NCBI RefSeq assembly: GCF_023573145.1
Contig: NZ_CP097636.1
Location: 1,302,001-1,366,000 of the forward strand
DNA: 64,000 bases
From: Aquincola tertiaricarbonis
GTDB taxonomy: Bacteria > Pseudomonadota > Gammaproteobacteria > Burkholderiales > Burkholderiaceae_C
Direction of reading: 5' to 3'
The notes beneath the pieces were generated by a model. The model ran no database searches. It saw nothing but the letters and a program-made list of their open reading frames with translations, and had not been told where the DNA came from. Position numbers and translations under genes: made by a program. Below are positions 1 through 9,327 of the stretch, one piece after another (within the stretch, counting starts at the first letter, position 1; the number at the start of each line of letters is the position of its first letter).

Positions 1-294
1 CTGCCCCGGGTGCTTCTTCAGCATGACCACGATGAACACCGACACCACGGAGGCCAGGCCGATGAAGAACCAGCGCTGCCAGCCCGAGGCGTCAGCCAGG
101 AAGCTGAAGGCCGCGCCGTGGTTGTGCACCCGCACCACGTTGAAGAAGGAGGTGACGGTGCGGCTGTCACCCAGCTGGAAGTAGCCGACGATCAGCGTCT
201 TGGTGAATTGGTCCAGCAGGATGACCGCCAACGCCAGCCCCAGCCACACGGCCAGGCTGGGGGACGACGACGAGGCGGGGGAGCGTTTGGCCAT
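1..294 (-). CDS. lspA: Lipoprotein signal peptidase (signal peptidase II), C-terminus outside window
   Basis: Signal peptidase II removes signal peptides from diacylglyceryl-modified prolipoproteins in the inner membrane. The first 98 residues are visible, starting from the ATG at 294. Residues 13-28 form the first membrane segment, ending in the family DQxTK-like patch (DQFTK, Asp28). The conserved NxGAAFS block appears as NHGAAFS at residues 58-64, followed by a second membrane segment at 73-92. The catalytic aspartate pair lies further on, beyond the window edge. The gene sits 23 bp after ileS on the same strand, the usual ileS-lspA arrangement. Identification is firm; the gene is cut only by the window boundary. 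Confidence 0.95.
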   Translation of the reverse strand, partial: MAKRSPASSSSPSLAVWLGLALAVILLDQFTKTLIVGYFQLGDSRTVTSFFNVVRVHNHGAAFSFLADASGWQRWFFIGLASVVSVFIVVMLKKHPGQ

Positions 295-317
295 GAGCGG
301 TATGAACCCTCGGAATG

Positions 318-3194
318 TCAGGCGACGAGGCGGGTTTCACCCTCGCCATACAGATTGCTGGTGCAGCGGCCGCAGATCGTCGGGTGGGCGGGATCGCTGC
401 CGACGTCGGTGCGCCAGTGCCAGCAGCGCTCGCACTTGGTGGCGGTGGACGGTGTGACCTGGATCGTCAGCTCGTCGGCCGCGGCCAGCACGGCCTCGCT
501 GGTGATGAAGACGAACTTCAGGTCTTCGCCCAGCGAAGCCAGGATGGCATGGTCTTCGGCCGGGGCGCCCACGGTCACGTTGGCCTGCAGCGAAGAGCCC
601 ACGCCGCCTTCGGCGCGTACCGCCTCGATGGCCTTGTTGACCGCATCGCGCACCGCATGCACGCGGTTCCACTTGGCGATCAGGCCTTCGTCCGCCTGCG
701 GCAGCGACCAGTAGTGCTCCACGAAGATGGTGCGCTCGCCGCCGAACACGCGCCAGGCCTCTTCAGCGGTGAAGCTGAGGAAGGGCGCCATCCAGCGCAG
801 CATGGCCTGGGTGATGTGCCACAGCGCCGTCTGCGCGCTGCGGCGCGCCAGGCTCTTGGGTGCGCTGGTGTACAGGCGGTCCTTCAGCACGTCCAGGTAG
901 AAGGCGCCCAGGTCTTCGCTGCAGTACACCTGCAGCTTGGCCACCACCGGGTGGAACTCGTACTTTTCGTAGTGGGCCAGCACCTCGGCCTGGAACTGCG
1001 AAGCCCGCGCCAGCGCGTAGCGGTCCACTTCCAGCATCTGCTCCAGCGGCACCGCGTCGGTCTTCGGGTCGAAGTCGGACACGTTGGCCAGCAAAAAGCG
1101 CAGCGTGTTGCGGATGCGCCGGTAGGCGTCCACCACGCGGGCCAGGATCTTGTCGTCGCCGGCGATGTCGCCGGAGTAGTCGCTGGCCGCCACCCACAGG
1201 CGGATGATCTCGGCGCCCAGCTTCTTGGTGATGTCCTGCGGGTCGATGCCGTTGCCCAGCGACTTGCTCATCTTGCGGCCCTGGCTGTCCACGGTGAAGC
1301 CGTGGGTCAGCAGGCCGCGGTAGGGCGCGCGGTCGAACAGCGCGCAGGCCAGCAGCAGCGACGAATGGAACCAGCCGCGGTGCTGGTCGTGGCCTTCCAG
1401 GTACAGGTCGGCCTCGGGGCCCGACTGGTGATGGCCCGGATGCTCGGCCGTGCCCTGATGGGTGCCGCGCAGCACGTGGAAGAAGGTGCTGCCCGAGTCG
1501 AACCACACCTCCAGGATGTCGGTGCTCTTGGCGTAATGCGGCGCGTCTTCGGCGCCCAGGATTTCCTCGGGCGTCACGCGGCTCCAGGCCTCGATGCCGC
1601 CGGCCTGCACGATGTCGGCGGCCTGGTCCAGGATCTCCATCGTGCGCGGGTGCAGGTCACCCGTCACCTTGTGCAGGAAGAAGGGGATGGGCACGCCCCA
1701 GCTGCGCTGGCGGCTGATGCACCAGTCGGGCCGGTTGGCGATCATGTCGTGCAGGCGGGCGCGGCCGTTCTCGGGGTAGAACTGCGTCTGCTCGATCGCG
1801 TCCAGCGCCAGCTGCCGCAGCGTCTTGGGCGCCTTGTCCTTGGTGAACACGCCTTCGCCTTCATCCATGCGGATGAACCACTGCGCCGCGGCGCGGTAGA
1901 TCACCGGCGTCTTGTGGCGCCAGCAGTGCGGGTAGCTGTGGGTGATGTCCTTGGTGGCGAACAGCCGGCCGGCGTCCTGCAGCGCCTGGATGACGTTGGG
2001 CACCGCCTTCCAGATGTGTTGGCCGCCGAACAGCGGGAAGTCGGCCGCGTACACGCCGTTGCCCTGCACCGGGTTGAGGATGTCCTCGACCTTGACGCCG
2101 TTGGACACGCAGGAGTTGAAGTCGTCCAGGCCGTAGGCCGGCGACGAGTGCACGATGCCGGTGCCGTCGTCGGCGGTGGCGTAGTCGGCCAGGAACACCG
2201 GGCTCAGCCGGTTGTAGCCCGGGTGCACCTCGGCCAGCGGATGGCGGAACTTCAGCCCATCCAGCGCCTGGCCCTTGACCGTGGCCAGCACGGTGCCGTG
2301 CAGGCCGTAGCGCTCCATGCACTTGTCCACCAGCGCGGCGGCCAGCAGCAGCACGCCCCGCTCGGTGTCCACCAGGCTGTAGTCCAGCTCGGGGTTGAGG
2401 TTGAGCGCCTGGTTGGCCGGGATGGTCCAGGCGGTGGTGGTCCAGATGACGACGAAGGCGGGCTTGTCGAGGCCGGGCAGGCCGAAGGCGCGCGCCAGCG
2501 CGGCCGGGTCGTCGGCCAGGAAGCCGACGTCCAGCGTGGTGCTCTTCTTGTCGGCGTATTCGATCTCGAACTCGGCCAGCGAGGAGCCGCAGTCGAAGCA
2601 CCAGTACACCGGCTTCTGGCCGCGGTAGACGAAGCCGCGCTCGATCACGCGCTTGAAGGCGCGGATCTCGCCCGCCTCGTTCGCGAAGTCCATGGTGCGG
2701 TAGGGCCGCTCCCAGGTGCCCAGCACGCCCAGGCGCTTGAAGTCGGTGCGCTGCTGCTCGATCTGCTCGGTGGCGTAAGCACGGCTCTTGGCCTGCATCT
2801 CGTCACGGCTCAGGTTGCGGCCGAACTTCTTCTCGATCGCGTTCTCGATCGGCAGGCCATGGCAGTCCCAGCCGGGCACGTATTGCGCGTCGAAGCCGGC
2901 CAGCTGCCGCGCCTTGACGATCATGTCCTTGAGGATCTTGTTGACCGCATGGCCCATGTGCAGCTGGCCATTGGCATAGGGCGGGCCGTCGTGCAGCACG
3001 AACAGCGGTGCGCCGCAGCGGGCATCGCGCAGCTGCTTGTAGGTGCCTTGGTCCTCCCACTGCTTGACCCAGCCCGGCTCGCGCTTGGGCAGGTCGCCGC
3101 GCATCGGGAACGGGGTGTCAGGCAGGTTCAGGGTGGCGCGGTAGTCCGTGGCGTCGGAGCCGCTGGCGGTGGGGGTGTCGGTCTTGTCGGTCAT
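318..3194 (-). CDS. ileS: Isoleucyl-tRNA synthetase
   Basis: Charges tRNA-Ile with isoleucine in the cytoplasm. It is a class I synthetase of 958 residues, close to the usual bacterial length of about 940. The HIGH motif is HMGH at residues 79-82 and the KMSKS loop is at 641-645. The C-terminal zinc finger appears as a CERC pair near 920 and a CGRC pair near 940. The start MTDKTDTP fits the family, and lspA follows in the same direction. Many bacteria have ribF directly upstream; it is absent here. A long opposite-strand ORF covers the whole gene but is a high-GC shadow. Confidence 0.98.
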   Translation of the reverse strand: MTDKTDTPTASGSDATDYRATLNLPDTPFPMRGDLPKREPGWVKQWEDQGTYKQLRDARCGAPLFVLHDGPPYANGQLHMGHAVNKILKDMIVKARQLAGFDAQYVPGWDCHGLPIENAIEKKFGRNLSRDEMQAKSRAYATEQIEQQRTDFKRLGVLGTWERPYRTMDFANEAGEIRAFKRVIERGFVYRGQKPVYWCFDCGSSLAEFEIEYADKKSTTLDVGFLADDPAALARAFGLPGLDKPAFVVIWTTTAWTIPANQALNLNPELDYSLVDTERGVLLLAAALVDKCMERYGLHGTVLATVKGQALDGLKFRHPLAEVHPGYNRLSPVFLADYATADDGTGIVHSSPAYGLDDFNSCVSNGVKVEDILNPVQGNGVYAADFPLFGGQHIWKAVPNVIQALQDAGRLFATKDITHSYPHCWRHKTPVIYRAAAQWFIRMDEGEGVFTKDKAPKTLRQLALDAIEQTQFYPENGRARLHDMIANRPDWCISRQRSWGVPIPFFLHKVTGDLHPRTMEILDQAADIVQAGGIEAWSRVTPEEILGAEDAPHYAKSTDILEVWFDSGSTFFHVLRGTHQGTAEHPGHHQSGPEADLYLEGHDQHRGWFHSSLLLACALFDRAPYRGLLTHGFTVDSQGRKMSKSLGNGIDPQDITKKLGAEIIRLWVAASDYSGDIAGDDKILARVVDAYRRIRNTLRFLLANVSDFDPKTDAVPLEQMLEVDRYALARASQFQAEVLAHYEKYEFHPVVAKLQVYCSEDLGAFYLDVLKDRLYTSAPKSLARRSAQTALWHITQAMLRWMAPFLSFTAEEAWRVFGGERTIFVEHYWSLPQADEGLIAKWNRVHAVRDAVNKAIEAVRAEGGVGSSLQANVTVGAPAEDHAILASLGEDLKFVFITSEAVLAAADELTIQVTPSTATKCERCWHWRTDVGSDPAHPTICGRCTSNLYGEGETRLVA

Positions 3195-3442
3195 GGCGCT
3201 TGCCGCACCCGTTGGGCGGGTGCGCTCGTGGCATCAAGGCAAAGTGGGGCGGTGCAGCCGGTCAGGTCGCTGGCCGGCAGGTGCGCGGCAGCAGCGGCCG
3301 CAGCCCGGCGTGCGGCGGCAGGATCAGCGCGCGCGCCGAATTCGGTCGCGCGTGGTCTGCCGGCGGCCGGCGGCATGCCAGCGCAGCAGATCGAGCAAAG
3401 TCCGGTCGGTGGCCATCCGTGGATTCTAGGTGGATCGCCACG
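3195..3442. other. Intergenic region upstream of ileS
   Basis: This 248-bp gap lies between the methyltransferase and ileS. The only start-stop frame with some coding look is a 30-codon minus-strand ORF beginning at 3416 (MATDRTLLDLLRW). It has no recognisable family and could be a leader peptide or chance. No ribF, tRNA or clear terminator was seen. The ileS promoter presumably lies here. Confidence 0.4.
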
Positions 3443-4237
3443 TCATGCCGGCAGCGCCGGCTTGCGCCCGCGCACGGCATGCGCCGTGGCCCGCACCACC
3501 AGCGGCCCGGGGCCGGGTGGCAGGCGACGGCGCACCGCGTCCTGCAGCTGCTGGCGTGCGCCCTCTTCCAGGCTGCTGAGGCCGGGCGCCAGCCGGGGCC
3601 CGCTCTGCGCAATCTGCCAGAAGGCCTCGAAGCTGTCGAACTCGCGGGTGACCTCATAGCGGTCGGTGGCCACGTCCACGAAGCCAGCCTGTTGCCACAA
3701 CGCCTGCAGCTGCTGCAGCTCGGCCGCCTGCGGGCTGGGCGGCCACAGCGGCGCCACACCCAGCTCGGCCAGCGAGTCCTGGATGACCGCGAACGGAAAG
3801 CCGCCGCCCAGCAGGTCCCAGGCGTAGGCCGAGGCGCTGCCGCCCGGGCGCAGCACGCGCGCCATCTCGGCCACGGCGCGTGCCGGCTCGGGCACGAAGA
3901 AGATGACCAGCGCCATCACCGCCGCGTCCACGCTGGCATCGGCCTGCGGCAGCGCCATCGCATCGCCCACCTCGAACACCGCGCCCGCGGTGCCGGGCCG
4001 CTGGCGCGCGAAGGCGATCTGCGCCGGCGAGGGGTCGATGCCCTGCACCGAAGCCGGTGCGCAGCGCTGCATCAGCAGCTCGGTGAAGGCGCCGTTGCCG
4101 CAGCCCACGTCCAGCCAATGGCCGCCCGGCTCGGGCGCCAGGAACTGCAGGAAGCGCTCGCCGGCCAGGCGGCTCCAGCGGCCCATGAAGGCCTCGTAGG
4201 CCGCGCCATCTTCAAAGCGGATCGAGGGGCTGTTCAT
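3443..4237 (-). CDS. Class I SAM-dependent methyltransferase, substrate unknown
   Basis: A 264-residue Rossmann-fold methyltransferase. Motif I, the AdoMet-binding glycine loop, is LDVGCGNGAF at residues 42-51. It is followed by an acidic strand end (GIDPSP) and a motif II-like region with DAMALPQADASVDAAV, typical of the Methyltransf_11/25 group related to UbiE. The motif set predicts a small-molecule methyltransferase, but nothing in the sequence fixes the substrate. The start codon lies inside the 3' end of the upstream sensor kinase gene (26-bp overlap), so the two are probably translationally coupled. The function remains general. Confidence 0.85.
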   Translation of the reverse strand: MNSPSIRFEDGAAYEAFMGRWSRLAGERFLQFLAPEPGGHWLDVGCGNGAFTELLMQRCAPASVQGIDPSPAQIAFARQRPGTAGAVFEVGDAMALPQADASVDAAVMALVIFFVPEPARAVAEMARVLRPGGSASAYAWDLLGGGFPFAVIQDSLAELGVAPLWPPSPQAAELQQLQALWQQAGFVDVATDRYEVTREFDSFEAFWQIAQSGPRLAPGLSSLEEGARQQLQDAVRRRLPPGPGPLVVRATAHAVRGRKPALPA

Positions 4238-7200
4238 CGCTGCAGTATGCGTCGCGCACCGTCACCACCACCACGGTGCCGCGCGGCCCGCTGTGGATGC
4301 GCAGCCGCGCGCCGATGGACTGCGCCCGTTCACGCATGCCGGTCAGGCCGAAATGCCCGGCGCTGGCCGCGGCTTCGGCCTGGCGGGCGTCGAAGCCGTG
4401 GCCGTCGTCGGTCACGCGCAGCAGCAACGCGCGGCTGCCATGGCGCAGGCGCAGCACCACCCGCCGGGCGTTGGCATGGCGCAGCGCGTTGCACAAGGCT
4501 TCGCGGCCGATCAGCACCAGCTCTTCGGCCACGACCGGCCGCACCGGGCGCGCAATGCCGCGCTGCTCGAACAGGCAGAAGGTGCGCGGAAAGTCGATGG
4601 CCAGTTCGTCCACCGCAGCGCTCAGCGCACGCGGCAGGCTGCGGCGGGCGGCGGTGCCGGGCAGCGCCTCTGCGCCTTCGGCCCGCGCGCCGCCGGGCGT
4701 GCGCAGGGCGCTCACGCGGTCGCGGCCTTCGTCCATCACCTCCTGGGCGCGGTCCAGCGCATGCAGCAGCCGCGCCTGCAAGGGCGAGCCGGCCGGCGCC
4801 TCCTCGGCCGCGGCCTGCACCTGCAGCGTCAGCCCGGTCACGCCCTGCAGCAAGGTGTCGTGCAGGTCGCGGGCGATGCGTTCACGCTCGCGCAGCCGCA
4901 CTTCGGCCTGGGCGTGCAGCCGCTGCGCCAGCGCCCGCACCCGCCAGCGGTACAGCAGCGCGCCGGCGCCCAGCGCCAGCAGCAGCAGCGCGGCAGCAAA
5001 GCTGCGCGTCTGCCACCAGGCCGATGGCACGACCAGGGTCACGCGGGCGCCCTGGTCGTTCCACACGCCGTCTTCGTTGGCGGCCACCACCTGGAACTCG
5101 TAACGGCCGGGGCCCACCCGGGTGTAGCTGGCTTCGCGCCGCGGCCCGGCCTCGCGCCAGTCGGCGTCGTAGCCCACCAGCCGGTAGCGGAAACGCACGC
5201 GCTGCGGCACGCCCAGGCTGGTGGCGGTGTAGTCCAGCCGCAGGTCGGCCACGCCGCCGGTGGGCAGTTGCATCGGCAGCGCCGGGTCGAGCTGGTGCCC
5301 ATCGGCCACCACCGCCTGCAGCAGCACGGTGGGCGGCAGCGGGTTGCGTCGCAGCCGCGCGGGGTCGATGACGAAGAGGCCGCTGGGCAGGGCCGCCCAC
5401 AGCCGGCCGTCCTGCGCCTGCACCAGCGAAGGCAGCGGCCGTATCTGGCTGGCGCTGCCCTGCAGGCCGTCGTCGCCATCGAAGCGCCGCAGCACGGGCG
5501 CATGGCCGGGCTCGTCGAGCGCACGCCGCCATTCGGCGCGGGCGATGCGCAGCAGGCCGCTGGCCGCATGCACCCACAGCTCGCCGTCGGGCGTTTCCAC
5601 CAGGCCGGTGACCACCGCGGGCTGCACCGCCTCACCCGGCAGCGGCATGGTCTTGACGCGGCCGCCTTCATACAGCGCGATGCCGCGCTGGCCGCCCAGC
5701 CACACCCGCGGCCCGCGTGCGTGCACCACCGAGATGGCGCCGATGTCCAGCCCCTGCGCCGGGCCCAGGCGCAGCACCTCGTCGCCATCGATGCGCGCGG
5801 CGCCGCGGTCCACGTAGCCGATCCACAAGCGGCCCTGTGGGTCGTTGCCCAAGGACATGATGCGGGCCGCGGGGTCGTTGTCCAGCTGCTGCCACTGGTC
5901 GCCCACCCGCTTGAAAGTGCCCTTGACCACCAGGTGCGCCCACAGCGCGCCGGCCGCGTCGGTGGCCAGCGCGTGCACCGGCGCAAAGGCCATGCCCTGC
6001 GGCGCGTCACCTTCGTCGGGCCGCGGCACCCGCTGCGGTGGCTGGCCGGGCACGATGCGCCACAGCGCGCTGTTGGAGCCCACCCACACCACGCCGCGGG
6101 CGTCGCGGTGCACATGGGTCAGGCGCTGGCCGGCCAGGCCCAGCGGCTGCACCTGCAGCGGCGGCTGGCCGGGCGCGGCCACGCGGTACAGGCCCCCCAG
6201 CTCGGAGATGGCCCAAACGCCGCCATCGGCCGCGGCGGCTACGCCCACGCCGCCATCGGCGCCCTGCAGCGGCACGCGGGTGACGTGGGCCTGCCGCAGC
6301 CGGTGAAGGCCGGCGGCAGTGCCGATCCAGACGTTGCCTTCGCGGTCTTCCAGGAAGCTTTGCGCATCGGCCTCCAGGCCCTGGGCGGTGCCGAAGGCCT
6401 GCAGCTCGGGCCGGCGCACGCCGTCCACCACCGGGCCTTCGGTGGGGCGGGGCATGCGCAGCAGCCCCTCGCCGCTGCGCACCCACAGGCCGCCATCGGC
6501 ATCGAACCAGTGCCGGTCGCCCTGCGCCGGAAAGGCCAGCGGCAGCACCCCGCTGGCGGCGCCGAACTGGCCGCCTTCGTGGGCCAGCGCCACCAGCCGC
6601 TGGCGGCTGAAGTCGGCCGCCCACACCTGGCCACCGGGCGATACCGACAGGAACGGGAAAGAGGGCAGTGGCGCCTGCACCCGCTGGAAGTGGTCGGCGC
6701 CCGCGGCCAGCGCATAGGCACCGGTGCGCGCCGTGACCCACAGCGTGCCCTGCCCATCGCGCACCAGGGTGCGGAAGGGCACGGGCTCACCATCCAGCGC
6801 AAAGCCCTGCCATTGGCCGTTCTTCAGCCGCGCCACGCCGCCGGTGAAGGCGCCCCACACGTCGCCGGCCGCGTCCACCGCGAAGTCCCAGCAGTTGCCC
6901 ACCGGCAGGCCGGGTACGGCATGAAAATGCTGCAGCCCGCCCGGCCCCAGGATGCTGACGCCGCCGAAGCGGTGGCCGATCAGCAGCCGGCCATCGGGCA
7001 GCGCATGCAGCGCGGTGACGCTGCCCGACAAGTGGGCATGGCCGGCCAGCGGGTCCACCCGCTGGAAGCGCACGCCGTCGAAGCGCACCAGCCCGCCGCC
7101 CGTGCCCAGCCACAGGAAGCCGTCGGGGGTCTGCGCCATCGCGACGATGTTGGCAGGCGCCTGCGCGTCATCGCGCCAGGTGGTGTGGTGGGCCTGGGCC

Positions 7201-7313
7201 ACGGGCAGCGCAGCGTCCAGCGCCCAGGCGGGCGCGGCCAGCAGCGCCGCCCACACCGCAGCGGCAGAAAAACGGGCAAACAGTGGCAAAGGCGGCACCC
7301 CAACAGGCGGCAT
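4212..7313 (-). CDS. Two-component sensor histidine kinase with periplasmic beta-propeller and Y_Y_Y domain
   Basis: A 1033-residue sensor. A signal peptide ending AWA near residue 31 leads into a long series of WxGT/G-L propeller repeats (about 50-670), the usual periplasmic input of this kinase class. A Y_Y_Y-type Ig-like domain follows (about 690-765, with YEFQVVAANEDG), then one membrane segment (about 772-792). The cytoplasmic part is a HisKA_3 dimerisation domain with phospho-acceptor His818 in DLHDTLLQ and a HATPase_c domain with an N-box (EALCNALRHA) and DDGHGFD. This C-terminus is NarL/DegS-like, so a LuxR-type response regulator partner is expected, but none is adjacent. It overlaps the downstream methyltransferase gene by 26 bp. 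The ligand is unknown. Confidence 0.92.
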   Translation of the reverse strand: MPPVGVPPLPLFARFSAAAVWAALLAAPAWALDAALPVAQAHHTTWRDDAQAPANIVAMAQTPDGFLWLGTGGGLVRFDGVRFQRVDPLAGHAHLSGSVTALHALPDGRLLIGHRFGGVSILGPGGLQHFHAVPGLPVGNCWDFAVDAAGDVWGAFTGGVARLKNGQWQGFALDGEPVPFRTLVRDGQGTLWVTARTGAYALAAGADHFQRVQAPLPSFPFLSVSPGGQVWAADFSRQRLVALAHEGGQFGAASGVLPLAFPAQGDRHWFDADGGLWVRSGEGLLRMPRPTEGPVVDGVRRPELQAFGTAQGLEADAQSFLEDREGNVWIGTAAGLHRLRQAHVTRVPLQGADGGVGVAAAADGGVWAISELGGLYRVAAPGQPPLQVQPLGLAGQRLTHVHRDARGVVWVGSNSALWRIVPGQPPQRVPRPDEGDAPQGMAFAPVHALATDAAGALWAHLVVKGTFKRVGDQWQQLDNDPAARIMSLGNDPQGRLWIGYVDRGAARIDGDEVLRLGPAQGLDIGAISVVHARGPRVWLGGQRGIALYEGGRVKTMPLPGEAVQPAVVTGLVETPDGELWVHAASGLLRIARAEWRRALDEPGHAPVLRRFDGDDGLQGSASQIRPLPSLVQAQDGRLWAALPSGLFVIDPARLRRNPLPPTVLLQAVVADGHQLDPALPMQLPTGGVADLRLDYTATSLGVPQRVRFRYRLVGYDADWREAGPRREASYTRVGPGRYEFQVVAANEDGVWNDQGARVTLVVPSAWWQTRSFAAALLLLALGAGALLYRWRVRALAQRLHAQAEVRLRERERIARDLHDTLLQGVTGLTLQVQAAAEEAPAGSPLQARLLHALDRAQEVMDEGRDRVSALRTPGGARAEGAEALPGTAARRSLPRALSAAVDELAIDFPRTFCLFEQRGIARPVRPVVAEELVLIGREALCNALRHANARRVVLRLRHGSRALLLRVTDDGHGFDARQAEAAASAGHFGLTGMRERAQSIGARLRIHSGPRGTVVVVTVRDAYCSDEQPLDPL

Positions 7314-7431
7314 GCATTTTGTGCGGTGCGCGCCTCGTGGTGGTTCTCAAGCCCGCTCAGGAATGGCCGAAGGATGGCGGTGGCACGTCAGAAAAAAGCG
7401 CTGCCTCCATTCCCGTGGCAGTGATGTCATA

Positions 7432-7442
7432 TTGAATTTCAA
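7432..7442. promoter_or_regulatory. Short palindrome before chemoreceptor gene
   Basis: TTGAA-T-TTCAA is a perfect 5-bp inverted repeat in an AT-rich patch just ahead of the chemoreceptor start at 7458. The region contrasts with the surrounding high GC and is the likely promoter or operator of the divergent pair. No clear Shine-Dalgarno sequence precedes the ATG. It is a candidate only. Confidence 0.3.
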
Positions 7443-7457
7443 TTCGGCACTATTCAA

Positions 7458-9245
7458 ATGAAGCTATCCACTCGCTTGGCATTGGGGTTCACGGTCACCA
7501 TCGCCCTGGGCGTGGGCATTGCCGGCTACAGCGCCTACGCGCTGAACGAGCTGGCCGGCAAGGTGGATGAACTGGCCAGCAACCGCATGGTGAAGGTGGC
7601 GCAGTTCAGCCGCCTGAACGACAACTTCAACACCATGGCCCGCGCGGCGCGCAACCTCATCATCAGCACCGATCCGAAGGTGGACGAAGAAGAGAGGGCC
7701 CGCTTGAAGGCCGCGCAGGCCGACAACGAAGAGCTGCTCAAGGCCCTGGACGGCACCATCCAGACGCCGGCCGGCCGTGCGCTGCTCAAGACCATCCTCG
7801 ACAACCGCGGGCCCTATGCCGCCGCGGTGGACAAGGCGATCCAGCTGTCCACCGATCATCCCGCCGAAGCGGGCCAGCTGCTGTTCACGGAAGTGCGCGG
7901 CTTGCAGGGCGTGGTGTTCAAGGCGGTGGAAGATTCCAAGAAGCAGCAGCAGGCTCTCGCGGACAACCTGGCGACCACCGCCGAAGCGGCCGCCCGGCAC
8001 GCGATGTCGGTGGCCGGCGTGCTGGCCCTGCTGATGAGCGCGGTCGGCGGCCTGCTGGCCTGGCGCGTCTCGCGGCAGGTGATGGGCGCGCTGGGTGCCG
8101 AGCCCGAGGCGCTCAACGCCACCGCCGCCCAGGTGGCCGACGGCGACCTGAGCCAGTCCATTCCCCTGCAGCCGGGCGACACCACCAGCGTGATGGCCAC
8201 GCTGGCGCGCATGCAGGCCGAGCTGAACCGCGTGGTGGGCTCGGTGCGTTCGGGCGCCGACAGCGTGGCCACGGCCAGCGCGCAGATCGCCCAGGGCAAC
8301 AACGACCTGAGCCAGCGCACCGAAGAGCAGGCCAGCAACCTGGAAGAGACCGCCGCGTCGATGGAGCAGATCGGCTCCACGGTGCGCGGTAACTCCGACA
8401 ACGCGCAGCAGGCCAACCAGCTGGCCCAGGCCGCCAGCGACGTGGCCAGCCGCGGTGGCCAGGCGGTGGAGGCGGTGGTGTCCACCATGCGCGAGATCAG
8501 CGACAGCTCGGGCCGCATCGCCGAGATCATCGGCACCATCGACGGCATCGCCTTCCAGACCAACATCCTGGCGCTGAACGCGGCGGTGGAAGCCGCCCGG
8601 GCCGGCGAGCAGGGCCGCGGCTTTGCCGTGGTGGCCGGCGAAGTGCGCACGCTGGCCCAGCGCAGCGCCGAAGCCGCCAAGGAGATCAAGGCGCTGATCC
8701 ACCAGAGTGCCGAGCGGGTGGAGCAGGGCACCAAGCAGGTGGACGAAGCCGGCGCCACCATCACCGAGGTGGTGACTTCCATCCGCCGCGTGACCGACAT
8801 CGTGGGCGAGATCAGCTCCGCCTCGCGCGAGCAGACCTCGGGCATTGCGCAGGTGAGCGAAGCCGTCTCGCAGATGGACCGCGCCACGCAGCAGAACGCC
8901 GCGCTGGTGGAAGAGTCGGCCGCCGCGGCCGAGAGCCTGAAGCTGCAGGCCCAGCAGCTGGTGCAGGCGGTGGCGGTGTTCAAGCTGCGTGCGCATGGCG
9001 CTGCGGCCAACACACCAGCTCCCGCTGCCAGCCCGGCGCCCAGGCCCGCACCGGCGCCCGCACCCACCGCCCATGCCAAGGTCGCCCAGCAGGCGCTGAA
9101 GCAGGCGGCCCGCAAGCCGGCCGCACCGGCGCCCCGCACAGCCGCACCGACGCCGGCTGCCGCGCGGGCACCCGCCCCTGCACCGGCCGCTGCACCTGCA
9201 CCTGCCGCAGCTGCGCCTTCGGCCGACGACTGGGAAACGTTCTGA
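7458..9245 (+). CDS. Methyl-accepting chemotaxis protein with CheR-tether pentapeptide
   Basis: A 595-residue transmembrane chemoreceptor. TM1 is at about 7-29 and the periplasmic region (about 30-175) looks like a four-helix-bundle sensor. TM2 is at about 178-198, followed by HAMP and a long cytoplasmic signalling hairpin whose tip, [20 protein letters not shown], is near 360-380. After a flexible Pro/Ala-rich linker (about 515-588) the protein ends in DDWETF. That matches the NWETF-type tail that recruits CheR/CheB in enteric Tar and Tsr, so this receptor probably serves as an adaptation hub. The ligand is unknown. It is divergent from the sensor kinase gene. Confidence 0.95.
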   Translation: MKLSTRLALGFTVTIALGVGIAGYSAYALNELAGKVDELASNRMVKVAQFSRLNDNFNTMARAARNLIISTDPKVDEEERARLKAAQADNEELLKALDGTIQTPAGRALLKTILDNRGPYAAAVDKAIQLSTDHPAEAGQLLFTEVRGLQGVVFKAVEDSKKQQQALADNLATTAEAAARHAMSVAGVLALLMSAVGGLLAWRVSRQVMGALGAEPEALNATAAQVADGDLSQSIPLQPGDTTSVMATLARMQAELNRVVGSVRSGADSVATASAQIAQGNNDLSQRTEEQASNLEETAASMEQIGSTVRGNSDNAQQANQLAQAASDVASRGGQAVEAVVSTMREISDSSGRIAEIIGTIDGIAFQTNILALNAAVEAARAGEQGRGFAVVAGEVRTLAQRSAEAAKEIKALIHQSAERVEQGTKQVDEAGATITEVVTSIRRVTDIVGEISSASREQTSGIAQVSEAVSQMDRATQQNAALVEESAAAAESLKLQAQQLVQAVAVFKLRAHGAAANTPAPAASPAPRPAPAPAPTAHAKVAQQALKQAARKPAAPAPRTAAPTPAAARAPAPAPAAAPAPAAAAPSADDWETF

Positions 9246-9268
9246 ACGCGGAAAGGGGCTTCACCGCG

Positions 9269-9286
9269 CTGTCATCGCACGGCCGT
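9269..9286 (+). promoter_or_regulatory. Weak Pho-box-like sequence before extracellular nuclease gene
   Basis: CTGTCAT followed 11 bp later by CGGCCGT resembles the two-half-site PhoB box, but the second half matches at only about four of seven positions. Extracellular nucleases of this type are often phosphate-starvation induced, which makes the match worth recording. This is inference with low confidence. Confidence 0.2.
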
Positions 9287-9327
9287 AAGGTCGCGCGGTT
9301 TCAGCAGCCGGGCTCGGCCCCTTTCCC

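Noticed and set aside
315..3659. 1114-codon plus-strand ORF opposite ileS
   Set aside because: It is a high-GC shadow of a certain gene, with low-complexity Arg/Ala/His-rich composition and no domain.
4293..7424. 1043-codon plus-strand ORF opposite the propeller sensor kinase
   Set aside because: Antisense shadow; His/Gln/Gly-rich composition and no recognisable motif.
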